A stretch of DNA of 64,000 nt, taken from contig NZ_CP059556.1 of the NCBI RefSeq assembly GCF_024734405.1, positions 3,658,001 to 3,722,000 of the forward strand. The letters are read 5' to 3'. The notes under the pieces are model-generated. The model saw nothing but the letters and a program-made list of their open reading frames with translations. It ran no database searches and was not told the DNA's origin. This document shows, piece by piece, positions 41,838-50,719 of the stretch; the stretch's first letter is position 1; every line of letters begins with the position of its first letter. Position numbers and translations under genes: made by a program. Source of the DNA: Saccharopolyspora gregorii. GTDB lineage: Bacteria; Actinomycetota; Actinomycetes; Mycobacteriales; Pseudonocardiaceae.

Positions 41838-43342
41838 CGCGCACCCTCCACGACCAGGTCCAGCACATCGGATTCGGTGAGCTCACCGGCGGCGGCGGTG
41901 CGCACCGCGGTGCCGTCGCGCAGCACCAGCACCCGGTCGGCCAGCGCCAGCACCTCCGGGATGTCGCTGGAGACCACCACGATCGCGAGGCCTTCCGCGG
42001 CGAGTCCCCGCACCAGCGCGTACAGCTCGGCCCGGGCACCGACGTCGACGCCGCGGGTGGGTTCGTCCAGCAGCAGCACGCGGCAGCCGCGCAGCACCCA
42101 CCGGCCGATGACGGCCTTCTGCTGGTTGCCGCCGGAGAACGCGGCGATCGGCCGGTGCGGGTCGGCGGGGCGCAGCTGGAGCCGGTCGACGATCTGCCGC
42201 GTCGCGGCGATCTCCCGGGCGCGGTCGACGAATCCGAACCGGCTGAACCGCGCCAGCGCGGCCAGGGTGGTGTTCGCGGCCAGCGACAGCCGCGGCAGCA
42301 GCGCCTGGTCCTTGCGCTCCTCCGGGGTGAGCCCGATCCCCGCGGCCACGGCGGCCGGGACCGAGCCCGGCCGCACCCGGCGGCCGTCCACTCGCACTTC
42401 CCCGGAATCCGGTGCCCTGGCGCCGAAAACGGTCTCCAGCAATTCGCTGCGGCCGCAGCCGACGAGACCGGCGATGCCGACGATCTCGCCCGCGTGCGCG
42501 GTGAGGCTCACGTCCGCGAACTCGCCGCGGCGCCCGAGCCCGCGCACCTCCAGCACCGGGCGCCCGGTGGCGGAACCGCCCGCCGCCTCGACCTCCGGTG
42601 GCACGCCGCCCGTCATCAGGGCGACGAGCTCGCCGGTGGTCACCTCCCCCACCGGGAGCCCGGCGGCGACCGTGGCGCCGTCCTTGATGACCGTGACGCG
42701 GTCGGCGATGCGGCGGATCTCCGCCATGCGGTGGGAGATGTAGACCACCGCGACGTCGTCGGCGGTGAGCTCGCCGATGACGCGGAACAGGTTGTCCACC
42801 TCGCCCGCGGACAGCGACGCGGTGGGCTCGTCCATCACGATCAGCCGCGCCTCGTAGTGCAACGCCCTGGCCATCGACACCAGCTGCCGCACCGCCGCGG
42901 GCAGGCTCCCGACCGCGCGGTCCGGGTCGATCTCCGGATGTCCCAGCCGGGTCAGCAGCCGCGTCGCCTCGGCGCGCGCCCGGCCGCGGCGGGTGAACCC
43001 GGCGGTGGCCCGCTCGTCGCCGAGGAAGATGTTCTCGGCGACGCTCAACCCCGGCACCAGGTCCAGTTCCTGGTACATCGCGGCGATGCCCCGCCGCAGC
43101 GCGCCCGCCGGGGAGCCGGGCGCGACCTCCGCGCCCAGCCAGCGGATCGTGCCGCCGTCCGCGGGGTGCGCGCCGGAGAGCACCTTGATCAGCGTGGACT
43201 TCCCGGCGCCGTTCTGCCCGAGCAGGCAGTGCACCTCGCCCGGGCGCACCCGCAGGTCCACCCCGTCCAAGGCGCGCACGCCCGGGAACACCTTGACGAT
43301 GCCGGACATCACCAGCACGTCGTCCGCCCGCGGCCGGGTCAT
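41834..43342 (-). CDS. sugar ABC transporter ATP-binding protein (RbsA-like)
   Basis: A 502-residue double ATPase. The first half has Walker A GQNGAGKST and Walker B LIVMDEPTASL, with a divergent signature region LPAAVRQLVSMARAL. The second half has a degenerate Walker A (GLVGCGRSELL), the signature SGGNQQK and Walker B LLLDEPTRGVDVGA. One functional and one altered site is usual in this family. The ATG at 43342 overlaps the Gfo/Idh stop. The order Gfo/Idh, ATPase, permease, binding protein forms one coupled operon. Confidence 0.93.
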   Translation of the reverse strand: MTRPRADDVLVMSGIVKVFPGVRALDGVDLRVRPGEVHCLLGQNGAGKSTLIKVLSGAHPADGGTIRWLGAEVAPGSPAGALRRGIAAMYQELDLVPGLSVAENIFLGDERATAGFTRRGRARAEATRLLTRLGHPEIDPDRAVGSLPAAVRQLVSMARALHYEARLIVMDEPTASLSAGEVDNLFRVIGELTADDVAVVYISHRMAEIRRIADRVTVIKDGATVAAGLPVGEVTTGELVALMTGGVPPEVEAAGGSATGRPVLEVRGLGRRGEFADVSLTAHAGEIVGIAGLVGCGRSELLETVFGARAPDSGEVRVDGRRVRPGSVPAAVAAGIGLTPEERKDQALLPRLSLAANTTLAALARFSRFGFVDRAREIAATRQIVDRLQLRPADPHRPIAAFSGGNQQKAVIGRWVLRGCRVLLLDEPTRGVDVGARAELYALVRGLAAEGLAIVVVSSDIPEVLALADRVLVLRDGTAVRTAAAGELTESDVLDLVVEGAR

Positions 43343-44487
43343 CTGCCGCCTCCGACCGGTGTCCACCTGCTGTGGTCGGCGGCGCTGCGCTGCACCGCGT
43401 CGAGCACCCGCTGCACCCGCAGCCCGGCGGCGAAGTCCGGGCTGGGGCTGGTGCGCTCGCCGATGGCGGTCACGAAGTCCCGCAGCTGGTGGGTGAACGT
43501 GTGCTCGTAGCCGAGCACGTGGCCCGGCGGGTACCAGGCGCGCAGGTACGGGTGATCGGCCTCGGTGGCCAGGATGCGGCGGAACCCCGCGGTGGCCGCG
43601 TCCTCGGTCGCGTCGTAGAAGGACAGCTCGTTCATCGACTCGAAGTCGAACGCGAGGCTGCCCGCGCTGCCGTTGACCTCGACGCGCAACCCGTTCTTGC
43701 GCCCCGCGGCGTAGCGGGTCGCCTCGAAGGTGCCGAGCGCGCCGCCGCCGAAGCGGGCGGTGAACATCGTCGCGTCGTCCACCGTCACCGGGCCGGTGCG
43801 GTCGGTGCCCGCGCCCAGCGGCCGTTCGGCCACGAAGGTGTCGACCAGGCCGCAAACGCTGGTGATCTCGTCGTCCAGCAGGAACTGGGCGAGGTCGACC
43901 AGGTGCGCGCCCAGGTCGCCGAGCGCCCCGGATCCGGCGCGTTCGGCCTGCAACCGCCAGGTCAGCGGGGCCTGCGGGTCGAGCAGCCAGTCCTGCAGGT
44001 ACTGGGCGCGCACGTGCCGGATCCGGCCCAGCCTGCCCTGCGCGACCAGCGTCCTCGCCAGCGACAGCGCGGGAACCCGGCGGTAGTTGAACCCGACCAT
44101 CGACCGGATCCCCCGCTGCCGCGCGCGTTCCGCGGCGTCGGCCATCGCGACCGCTTCGGCGACCGAGTTCGCCAGCGGCTTCTCGCACAGCACGTGCTTG
44201 CCGGCTTCCAGGGCGCTCATCGCGATCTCGGCGTGGCTGTCGCCGGGGGTGCAGATGTCGACGACGTGCACGTCGTCGCGCACCAGCGCGGATTTCCAGT
44301 CGTCGCTGGCCTCCCGCCAGCCGAGCCGGGCGGCGGCGTGGTGCACGGCGTCCTTGCGGCGCCCGCACAGCACCACCATCTCCGGCCGGACCGGGAGGTC
44401 GAAGACCCGCCCCACGGTCCGCCACGCCTGCGAGTGGACCACTCCCATGAAGGCGTGGCCCACCAGGGCGACACCGAGTGCGTTCAT
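43339..44487 (-). CDS. Gfo/Idh/MocA-family oxidoreductase
   Basis: A 382-residue NAD(P)-dependent dehydrogenase with a Rossmann start (GVALVGHAFMGVVHSQAW; the GxGxxG is relaxed to GHAFMG), the conserved EKPLANS after strand 5, and GDLGAHLVDLAQFLL (residues that hold the sugar). Relatives include inositol 2-dehydrogenase and glucose-fructose oxidoreductase. The ATG has AGGAGG upstream. It lies between the ROK repressor and the importer ATPase, so it probably carries out the first oxidation of the imported sugar or cyclitol. Confidence 0.9.
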   Translation of the reverse strand: MNALGVALVGHAFMGVVHSQAWRTVGRVFDLPVRPEMVVLCGRRKDAVHHAAARLGWREASDDWKSALVRDDVHVVDICTPGDSHAEIAMSALEAGKHVLCEKPLANSVAEAVAMADAAERARQRGIRSMVGFNYRRVPALSLARTLVAQGRLGRIRHVRAQYLQDWLLDPQAPLTWRLQAERAGSGALGDLGAHLVDLAQFLLDDEITSVCGLVDTFVAERPLGAGTDRTGPVTVDDATMFTARFGGGALGTFEATRYAAGRKNGLRVEVNGSAGSLAFDFESMNELSFYDATEDAATAGFRRILATEADHPYLRAWYPPGHVLGYEHTFTHQLRDFVTAIGERTSPSPDFAAGLRVQRVLDAVQRSAADHSRWTPVGGGR

Positions 44488-44594
44488 CCCGTCCTCCTGT
44501 CGTGCGGAGCGCGTCCAGAGCGGTGCGCGAAGCGGGGTGGTGCTGCGGGAGCTCGGGCGGCTCCTCGCCGATCGGTGTGCCGGGGATTCCCCGG

Positions 44595-45779
44595 TCACGG
44601 CGCGGCTGCGCCGCCGAGCACGTGGTCGCTGATCAGTCCGGCGGCGCCGACGACGCCGGCGGTCCCGCCCAGTTCGGAGAGCGCGATCGGCAGGCTGCTG
44701 GTGGCCAGCGGCGTGGATCGCCGGTAGAGCTCGCTGCGCACCTCCGCCAGCAGCGGGTGGCCGAGCCCGGCCACTCCCCCGCCGACCACGATCATCGCGG
44801 GATTCGCGAAGTTCACCAGCCCGGCCAGCACCGTGCCCAGCCGCCGCGCGCCCTCGCGCACCAGGCCGAGCGCCAGCGGATCGCCGTGGCGCATCGCGGT
44901 TCCCACGTCGTGCGCGGTGAGCACGTCGCGACCGGCGAGCAGTTCCCGCAGCTCCGGTGATTCGCCGCTGCGCGCCAGCGCGGTGGCGTCGCGGGACAGG
45001 GAGGCGCCGCTGAACCACGCCTCCAGGCACCCGGTCCGCCCGCAGCCGCACACCGGCCCGGTGTCGTGCACCGCGATGTGCCCGATGTCCCCGGCGCTGC
45101 CGTTGCTGCCGCGCAGCACCCGGTTCCCGGTGATGATGCCGCAGCCGATCCCGGTGCCGATCTTGACGAACAGGAAGTCCGGCACCGAACGGCCCAGCCC
45201 GCGGTACATCTCGCCGAGCGCCATCAGGTTCACGTCGTTGTCCACCAGCGCCGGCACGCCCAGCCGCTGCGCGAAGTACTCCCGCACCGGGTAGCGGTCC
45301 CACCCGGGCATGATCGGCGGGGAGACGGTGAACCCGTCCCGGAAGCTCACCGGACCGGGCACCCCGACGCCCACGCCGTGCAGGCCCGGCAGGTGCCCGG
45401 CGACGCGCATCTCCTCGACCACGTCGACGGCGCGGCCGAGCACGGCGTCCGGACCGTCCTTGATCTCGATGCCTTCGCTGGTGTGCGCGACCAGGTCCAG
45501 CAGTCCGTCGGTGACCCCGACGTCCAGCGAGGTGGCGCCGATGTCGATGCCGACGAAACGCAGCCGCCGGGACAGCTGCACCAGGCCGGAGCGCCGCCCG
45601 CCCCGCGAGGCGGCCTTGCCTGCGCGTTCCACGAATCCGAGTTCCTGCAACCGGGCCAGCTCCTGACCGATCTTGGAGCGGGACAGCGACACCTGCGCGG
45701 CCAGTTCCGCCGCCGCTTGGGCGCCGCCGAACCGCAACGAGGTCAGCAGGCGAGCTTGGTGTGCGTTCTCCGGTTGCAC
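44595..45779 (-). CDS. ROK-family transcriptional repressor
   Basis: A 394-residue ROK repressor. The N-terminal winged helix (residues about 1-60) includes LAAQVSLSRSKIGQELARLQ. The sugar-kinase-like domain has GIDIGATSLDVGV, an NDVNLMALGE catalytic-type Asp, and the zinc motif CGCGRTGCLEAW. Repressors of this kind release DNA on binding the imported sugar. The GTG at 45779 is taken as the start; a promoter and a small palindrome lie just upstream. It stands first in the operon with the Gfo/Idh and ABC genes. Confidence 0.9.
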   Translation of the reverse strand: MQPENAHQARLLTSLRFGGAQAAAELAAQVSLSRSKIGQELARLQELGFVERAGKAASRGGRRSGLVQLSRRLRFVGIDIGATSLDVGVTDGLLDLVAHTSEGIEIKDGPDAVLGRAVDVVEEMRVAGHLPGLHGVGVGVPGPVSFRDGFTVSPPIMPGWDRYPVREYFAQRLGVPALVDNDVNLMALGEMYRGLGRSVPDFLFVKIGTGIGCGIITGNRVLRGSNGSAGDIGHIAVHDTGPVCGCGRTGCLEAWFSGASLSRDATALARSGESPELRELLAGRDVLTAHDVGTAMRHGDPLALGLVREGARRLGTVLAGLVNFANPAMIVVGGGVAGLGHPLLAEVRSELYRRSTPLATSSLPIALSELGGTAGVVGAAGLISDHVLGGAAAP

Positions 45780-45807
45780 CGACTACCCCACTTCTTGCGC
45801 GGAGCGT

Positions 45808-45852
45808 ACGAAGTTCGTCACAGAGTAGGCGAACGTTTTCTCCTGCGGTCAA
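45808..45852 (-). promoter_or_regulatory. promoter and palindrome upstream of the ROK gene
   Basis: On the minus strand there is TTGACC (45847-45852), 19 bases, then TACTCT (45822-45827). ACGAA-G-TTCGT (45808-45818) is a perfect palindrome near the expected transcription start, a candidate ROK operator. The rest of 45853-46168 shows no gene. Confidence 0.45.
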
Positions 45853-46168
45853 GGAGAAATCGGCGATGTCCCCCGGATGTCCGCTGCCCGGACGGGTGCA
45901 GCCGACCGCGTCCGTTCGGGCGCTGCCCGGGGAATCCGGAATGCGGGGGGAAGAACGCGCCGTCTCGCCCGGAACTCCTCGCCGAGTCCACAGTGGAACG
46001 GCAAGGGCGCTGCGGGAACACCGGTCCGGACCGCCGATCGCCGACCAGCGGGCCACCCGCCATCGCGCCGAGCCGCCGCAGCGCCGAAGGATCCCTCGCC
46101 GACTGGGCCGAACGCGCCATTCCGCGCAAAACGGACGCGAGTTCCGCGGTGCCCCAGGAGCGGAGAAC

Positions 46169-46197
46169 GGCGCCGCCGTCGAGGTGACGGCGACGCC
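46169..46197. terminator. hairpin downstream of the barrel-protein gene
   Basis: GGCGCCGCCGTC (46169-46180) pairs with GACGGCGACGCC (46186-46197), 11 of 12 positions, with a 5-base loop, 19 bases beyond the stop of the gene at 46216. Confidence 0.6.
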
Positions 46198-46215
46198 GGA
46201 GTTCCGCGGACGCGC

Positions 46216-47223
46216 CTACGCCTCGGTGCTGAACGCCGCGTCGAAGGCGACCGCGGGCGGCTCGATCGCCGCCAGCTTCCGGACGAACGCGAGCGCGTCC
46301 GGGGCGCCCAGCATCCGGTCCATGCCCGCGTCCTCCCACTCCACCGAGATCGGCCCGGAGTAGCCGATCGCGTTGAGCCCCCGGAAGATCGGCTCCCACG
46401 GCACGTCCCCGTGCCCGGTGGAGACGAAGTCCCAGCCGCGCCGCGGATCCGCCCACGGCAGGTGCGAGCCGAGCCGGCCGTTGCGGCCGTTGAACTGCTT
46501 CACCGACTCCTTGCAGTCCACGTGGTAGATCCGGTCCTGGAAGTCCCACAGGAACGTCACCGGGTCCAGGTCCTGCCACAGGAAGTGGCTCGGGTCGAAG
46601 TTCAACCCGAACGCGGGGCGGTGCCCGATCGCCTCCAGCGCGCGCCGCGTCGTCCAGTAGTCGTAGGCGATCTCGCTCGGGTGGACCTCGTGCGCGAACC
46701 GCACCCCCTCCTCGTCGAACACGTCCAGGATCGGGTTCCACCGCTCGGCGAAGTCGGCGTAGCCGCGCTCCACCATCTCCGCCGGGACCGGCGGGAACAT
46801 CGCCACGGTGTGCCAGATGGAGGAGCCGGTGAACCCGACCACGGTGGACACGCCGAGCTTCGCCGCCGCCCGCGCGGTGTCCTTCAGCTCCTCCGCCGCA
46901 CGGGTCCGCACGCCCTCCGGTGCACCGTCGCCCCAGATCCGGGACGGCAGGATCCCGCGATGCCGCTCGTCGATCGGGTGGTCGCACACCGCTTGACCCA
47001 CCAGGTGGTTCGACAGCGTCCACACCTCCAGCCCGTGCGCGGCGAGCAGGTCCAGCCTCCCCTGCACGTAGTCGTCCTCGGCCAACGCCCGGTCCACCTC
47101 GAAGTGGTCCCCGGAGCAGGCGATCTCCAGCCCGTCGTAGCCCCATCCGGCGGCCAGCCGGCACACCTCCTCGAACGGCAGGTCGGCCCACTGGCCGGTG
47201 AACAACGTGACCGGTCTCGGCAT
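46216..47223 (-). CDS. sugar phosphate isomerase/epimerase (xylose-isomerase-like barrel)
   Basis: A 335-residue TIM barrel without a leader peptide. It has [20 protein letters not shown] at the start, [36 protein letters not shown] and SVEWEDAGM at the metal and substrate positions. Relatives include inosose dehydratase/isomerases and hydroxypyruvate isomerases. The ATG at 47223 with GGGAG six bases upstream is preferred over an in-frame codon at 47259. It is transcribed toward the ROK gene but separated from it by a hairpin and the ROK promoter, so it is a separate unit of the sugar region. Confidence 0.87.
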   Translation of the reverse strand: MPRPVTLFTGQWADLPFEEVCRLAAGWGYDGLEIACSGDHFEVDRALAEDDYVQGRLDLLAAHGLEVWTLSNHLVGQAVCDHPIDERHRGILPSRIWGDGAPEGVRTRAAEELKDTARAAAKLGVSTVVGFTGSSIWHTVAMFPPVPAEMVERGYADFAERWNPILDVFDEEGVRFAHEVHPSEIAYDYWTTRRALEAIGHRPAFGLNFDPSHFLWQDLDPVTFLWDFQDRIYHVDCKESVKQFNGRNGRLGSHLPWADPRRGWDFVSTGHGDVPWEPIFRGLNAIGYSGPISVEWEDAGMDRMLGAPDALAFVRKLAAIEPPAVAFDAAFSTEA

Positions 47224-47930
47224 CGTGATCTCCCTTGCTCGACGGCGGGGAAGGAGCACTCACCGGGGGCCGCCGACCTCGCGGCGGAGTCGGTCCACAT
47301 CGGACCGACCGGGCGCACGGCGCCCCGCATCCCGGGACACCGCCCATCTTGGAGGAGGCGGGGAGCAGATGCCAGGGGCTCAGTGCGCCGTGGGCACCAG
47401 TCGGCTCCCGGCGACGCCTTGCCCCAGCATCTCGCCACCCGGATCGAAGGTGACGGCCAGCATGACGTCCATCAAGGTCCCGACCTGCTGGTCCGGCACC
47501 GAGGCGCCACCGACCATCCGGACAGGTCGTCCTTGCCTCGGTAGAACGCGTGCAGCGCGCCATTCCCGTCCCGGTGCACACGCGCATCGGATCGCACACC
47601 GCCCTCGACGGTCGCGACAGTGCGGCCGTCGGGACGGGGACCGGCCCGAACGCATCCACCATCGAATCCCCCGACTCGACTTCGTCGACACCAGTGAAAG
47701 GTGTTGATCACGAGAACACCGCCACAATCGATCACGCCTGCGTCGAACGGCCGATCGCATGCTGTGAACGGTCGATCACCTCCGGTGAACGGGTGAACCG
47801 GGCGCCGGACCGCCGAAAGGGATCGTCGAGAATCCGATCTCGCAGCAGAACTTCCGATCCGCACCTGCCGGTGCGGTGCGCCGAATACGATCTCCGACCG
47901 CAGGGTGGGGGCGAAGGACGGGAACGGGAC
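47224..47930. other. intergenic region, possibly with a decayed minus-strand fragment
   Basis: No intact gene. On the minus strand, a peptide-like stretch RVHRDGNGALHAFYRGKDD in one frame (about 47530-47590) is followed in another frame by VMLAVTFDPGGEMLGQGV and a stop near 47380, which may be the eroded tail of a lost gene. The rest holds promoters for the divergent genes at each end. Confidence 0.35.
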
Positions 47931-48707
47931 ATGTGGCTGGTGGGATTGGTCGTGGTGGCCCTGGCGGTCGCCGGGTTCTTCTGGATGCGCCGCACCCGCG
48001 GCGAACTCCACGCGATGATCGGCACCGAGACCTCCACGATCGACGAGCTGGAGGAGCTGCGCCGCATCTCCGATGACCTCGGCGCGCGCGGCGGGTTCCG
48101 CAGGACCGCCGAGGTCGTCGGCGCCGCCCACCCCCGCCCGGAAGGCCTGCTCACCGCCGCGCTCAGCGAAGCGCCCTGCGTCTGGTACCGCTACCAGGTG
48201 GAACGGATCTACGAGCAGGTCGAGCAGCGCGACGGCCGGACCAGGCGGGTCCGCAAGACCGAAACGGTCTCCGAGCACACCTCGGAGGAGGGCTACGCGC
48301 TGATCGACGAGCAGGGCCGGACCATCGGGATCGCCCCGGCGGGGACGAAGCCCGAGGGCGTCGAGCAGTCGGTCGAGCGGTTCGAACCGCACAACGGCGG
48401 CGGTGGCGGATTCAGGTTCCAGCTGGGCGGGTTCAGCTTCGGCGACCGGAGCTCCACGATCGGCATGCGCTACAAGGAATGGCTGATCCGCCCGGGCACC
48501 CGGCTCTACGCGCTCGGCGAGGTGCACGACGCCATCGGCCCGCTGGTCCTCGGGAAACCGCAGGAGAAGGGGCACTTCATCATCGCCGCGAAGACCGAGC
48601 GGCAGCTGCGGGAGGAGCGCACGAAGCGGCACCGGCTGCTCGCCATCGGCGTGCCCGTCGCGTTCGTCGCGGGCGCCGCCCTCACGATCTTCGACCTGGT
48701 GCGCTGA
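47931..48707 (+). CDS. GIDE-domain (MUL1/MULAN-like) membrane protein
   Basis: A 258-residue protein with an N-terminal membrane helix (WLVGLVVVALAVAGFFWM), a soluble middle domain and a C-terminal hydrophobic helix (LLAIGVPVAFVAGAALTIF). The middle domain matches the GIDE/BAM type found in the mitochondrial ligase MUL1: PEGLLTAALSEAPCVWYRYQVER, a basic stretch, EEGYALIDEQG, and GMRYKEWLIRPGTRLYALGEV. No RING finger is present, so it is not a ubiquitin ligase despite the name often given to such proteins. The bacterial function is unknown. The ATG at 47931 is preceded by a GA-rich stretch; upstream extension of the frame is shadow. Confidence 0.82.
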   Translation: MWLVGLVVVALAVAGFFWMRRTRGELHAMIGTETSTIDELEELRRISDDLGARGGFRRTAEVVGAAHPRPEGLLTAALSEAPCVWYRYQVERIYEQVEQRDGRTRRVRKTETVSEHTSEEGYALIDEQGRTIGIAPAGTKPEGVEQSVERFEPHNGGGGGFRFQLGGFSFGDRSSTIGMRYKEWLIRPGTRLYALGEVHDAIGPLVLGKPQEKGHFIIAAKTERQLREERTKRHRLLAIGVPVAFVAGAALTIFDLVR

Positions 48708-48840
48708 TCCGCGCAGGTCACGGCGCCGGCGGCTGCGCACCGCAGGGCAGGGCATACTGCTGTCGGTGAACCTGCTCGGTGAGTTCTTCGGCTGTTTCCT
48801 GTCAGCGGCGAAGCCGATGAGCAGCAACCACCCGCAGGTT

Positions 48841-48925
48841 CTCAGCGGTTCCCTCGCGAGGACAGCGATCTCTCCTGTGGCGGAGCCACCGGGGACATCG
48901 ATCCCGCAGCGAGGGAACCGCTGAG
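48841..48925. repeat. 85-base near-continuous hairpin element
   Basis: CTCAGCGGTTCCCTCGC (48841-48857) is the exact complement of 48909-48925. The 51-base interior folds again: GATCTCTCC pairs with GGGGACATC, and GTGGC-GGA-GCCAC forms the tip. The result is a stem of about 31 pairs with small bulges, ending 52 bases before the lyase start codon. It could be a mobile palindromic repeat or a structured RNA. Confidence 0.75.
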
Positions 48926-48977
48926 GTTCCGCCACCCGAGTGCTACGCAACACGAGTTCGGAAGGCAGGCAGTTCAC

Positions 48978-49757
48978 ATGACATCGACCGCCGACAAGGC
49001 CGCACGGCTGCAGGAACTGCACGCGGCACCCGAACTGCTGCTCGTCGTCAACGCGTGGGACGCGATCACCGCGAAGGTGGTGGCCGAGACCCCGGGCACC
49101 AAGGCGCTGGCCACCCCGAGCCACGGCATCGCCGCCTCCCGCGGCTACCCCGACGGGGAGCGGATCCCGCGCGACGAGATGATCGCCGAGGTCGGGTTGA
49201 TCGTGCGCGTCGCCGGGGACCTGCCGGTGACCGCGGACCTGGAGGCCGGGTACGGCGACCCGGGCGGCACCATCGCCCGCGCCATCGACGTCGGCGCCGT
49301 CGGCGCGAACCTCGAAGACCAGATGAAACCGCTGGACGAGGCGGTGCGGGCCGTCGAGGCCGCGGTCTCCGCCGCGCGCTCGGCCGGGGTCGACTTCGTG
49401 CTCAACGCGCGCACCGACGCGTTCCTCAAGGCGGGTGACCGGGACCCGGAGGCGGTGCTCGACGAGGCGATCACCCGGGGCCGGGCCTACCTGGACGCGG
49501 GCGCGTCGAACTTCTTCGCGCCCGGCAAGCTCACCGAGGACCAGATCTCCCGGCTCGTCGCGGAACTGGGCGAGCGCAAGGTGAACATCATCGGGGTGCC
49601 CGGCTCGGTGCCGCTGGAGACCGCGCAGCGGCTCGGGGTGTCCCGGGTGTCCTACGGGCCGTGGAGCCAGAACGTGGCGCTCACCGCGCTCGCCGAACTC
49701 GCCGAGGACGTCTACGCCGGAGGCGGCCTCCCCGAGAACACCCGCAAGCTCAACTGA
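48978..49757 (+). CDS. isocitrate lyase/PEP mutase-family protein
   Basis: A 259-residue barrel of the PEP mutase/isocitrate lyase superfamily. LLLVVNAWDAITAKVV, ALATPSHGIAASRGYPDG, VTADLEAGYGDP (metal-binding Asp), NLEDQMKP and VLNARTDAFLK are the standard active-site blocks. The cysteine signature of isocitrate and methylisocitrate lyases (KKCGH type) is absent, so this belongs to the oxaloacetate decarboxylase/carboxyvinyl-type group of unknown exact substrate. It stands alone, with a terminator just after it and the hairpin repeat just before it. Confidence 0.9.
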   Translation: MTSTADKAARLQELHAAPELLLVVNAWDAITAKVVAETPGTKALATPSHGIAASRGYPDGERIPRDEMIAEVGLIVRVAGDLPVTADLEAGYGDPGGTIARAIDVGAVGANLEDQMKPLDEAVRAVEAAVSAARSAGVDFVLNARTDAFLKAGDRDPEAVLDEAITRGRAYLDAGASNFFAPGKLTEDQISRLVAELGERKVNIIGVPGSVPLETAQRLGVSRVSYGPWSQNVALTALAELAEDVYAGGGLPENTRKLN

Positions 49758-49764
49758 CGTCCCG

Positions 49765-49813
49765 GGTGAGTGGCCCGTTCGCCCATTCCCGTTGGGCGGG
49801 TGGGCCACTCACC
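49765..49813. terminator. 12-bp hairpin with nested stem
   Basis: GGTGAGTGGCCC (49765-49776) pairs with GGGCCACTCACC (49802-49813); CGCCC/GGGCG (49780-49798) pairs inside. It lies just after the lyase stop and faces the convergent flavin reductase gene, so it is probably bidirectional. Confidence 0.75.
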
Positions 49814-49911
49814 TCGCTCGGAGCATCCGGCGCTGGTGCAGCAGCGCGGCGGAGCGGTGATGCCAACCATGACTCTCCTTTCGAGCACGGGACTTCGGCG
49901 CGGGGCGGGCG

Positions 49912-50408
49912 TCAGCCGGGCAGCAGCGATCGGTAGGTGCCGCCGTGGAACACGAGCGGTTCGGCGTCGGCGGCGATGCCGGTGGCCAGCACGCGCAGCA
50001 GCACGATGCGGTGGTCCCCGGCGGGCAGTTCGTCGTGCGGGGTGCATTCGAACCAGGCGGCGGCGTCCTCCACGAGGACCGCGCCGCGGTCGGTGGCGTG
50101 CCAGCGCACCCCGCGAACCGGTCGGCGCCGCGCGCGGCGAGCCCGCGGCTGAGCTCGCCCTGCCGGGCGCCGAGCACGCTCAGCCCGAGGCTCGGCAGCC
50201 GGGCCAGCCGCGGCCAGGTGGTGGAGGTGCGCTGCACGCACACCGACACCAGCGGCGGTTCCAGCGAGACGGAGGTGAAGCTGCTGGCGGCCATGCCGAC
50301 CGGTCCGCCGTCCAGCCCGCACACGGCGAGCACCCCGGCGGGCACCGTGCCGAACACCTCCCGCAGCGCGGAGGTGTCCCGGACCGGGTGCAGCGGTGGG
50401 CGGCTCAT
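49912..50408 (-). pseudogene. flavin reductase-like FMN-binding protein, frameshifted
   Basis: The ATG at 50408 overlaps the DUF4387 stop and begins SRPPLHPVRDTSALREVFG, followed by GVLAVCGLDGGPVGMAASSF and SLEPPLVSVCVQRTSTTWP, a classic NAD(P)H:FMN reductase N-terminus. After GADRFAG (near 50115) the homology moves to another frame, VRWHATDRGAVLVEDAAAW, then HRIVLLRVLATGI and a stop at 49912. A run of four G where five would keep the frame explains it. Joined, the protein is about 165 residues, normal for the family. Its role would be to supply FMNH2 to the monooxygenase three genes upstream. As written it would be truncated; a sequence error is possible. Confidence 0.75.
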
Positions 50409-50719
50409 GCGGGCACCTCCAGGTCGAGCAGCGGCGCGTGCTGCTGAGCGCCGAAGGTGTCCCGCTCCCCCGCGCCGCCCTGCGCACCCGGCCGGACCAG
50501 GGTGAGCTTGAAGGCGAGCGCGGGGGCGAAGAACGTGCACACCCGCACCTGGTCGACGCTCGTGCGGTAGAGGGCGGCGAGCCGTGCCGGGGTGAGCACG
50601 CCGCTGTCGCGCACCCGCGCGAACGTCGCCTCGTCGGTGAACATCACGTCGAAGGTGATCTCGTAGGGCCCGGCGTTCTTGCTGCGGACCACCTTCGCCA
50701 GTTCGCGCAGCGCGGTCAT
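50405..50719 (-). CDS. DUF4387 protein
   Basis: A 104-residue protein beginning TALRELAKVVRSKNAGPYEITFDV, then MFTDEATFARVRDSGVLT and RVCTFFAPALAFKLTLVRP, the conserved pattern of DUF4387. The family is nearly always encoded after an AtuA-type (DUF1446) protein, sometimes fused to it, and is likely its small partner. It overlaps both neighbours by 4 bases. No catalytic residues are recognised. Confidence 0.85.
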   Translation of the reverse strand: MTALRELAKVVRSKNAGPYEITFDVMFTDEATFARVRDSGVLTPARLAALYRTSVDQVRVCTFFAPALAFKLTLVRPGAQGGAGERDTFGAQQHAPLLDLEVPA

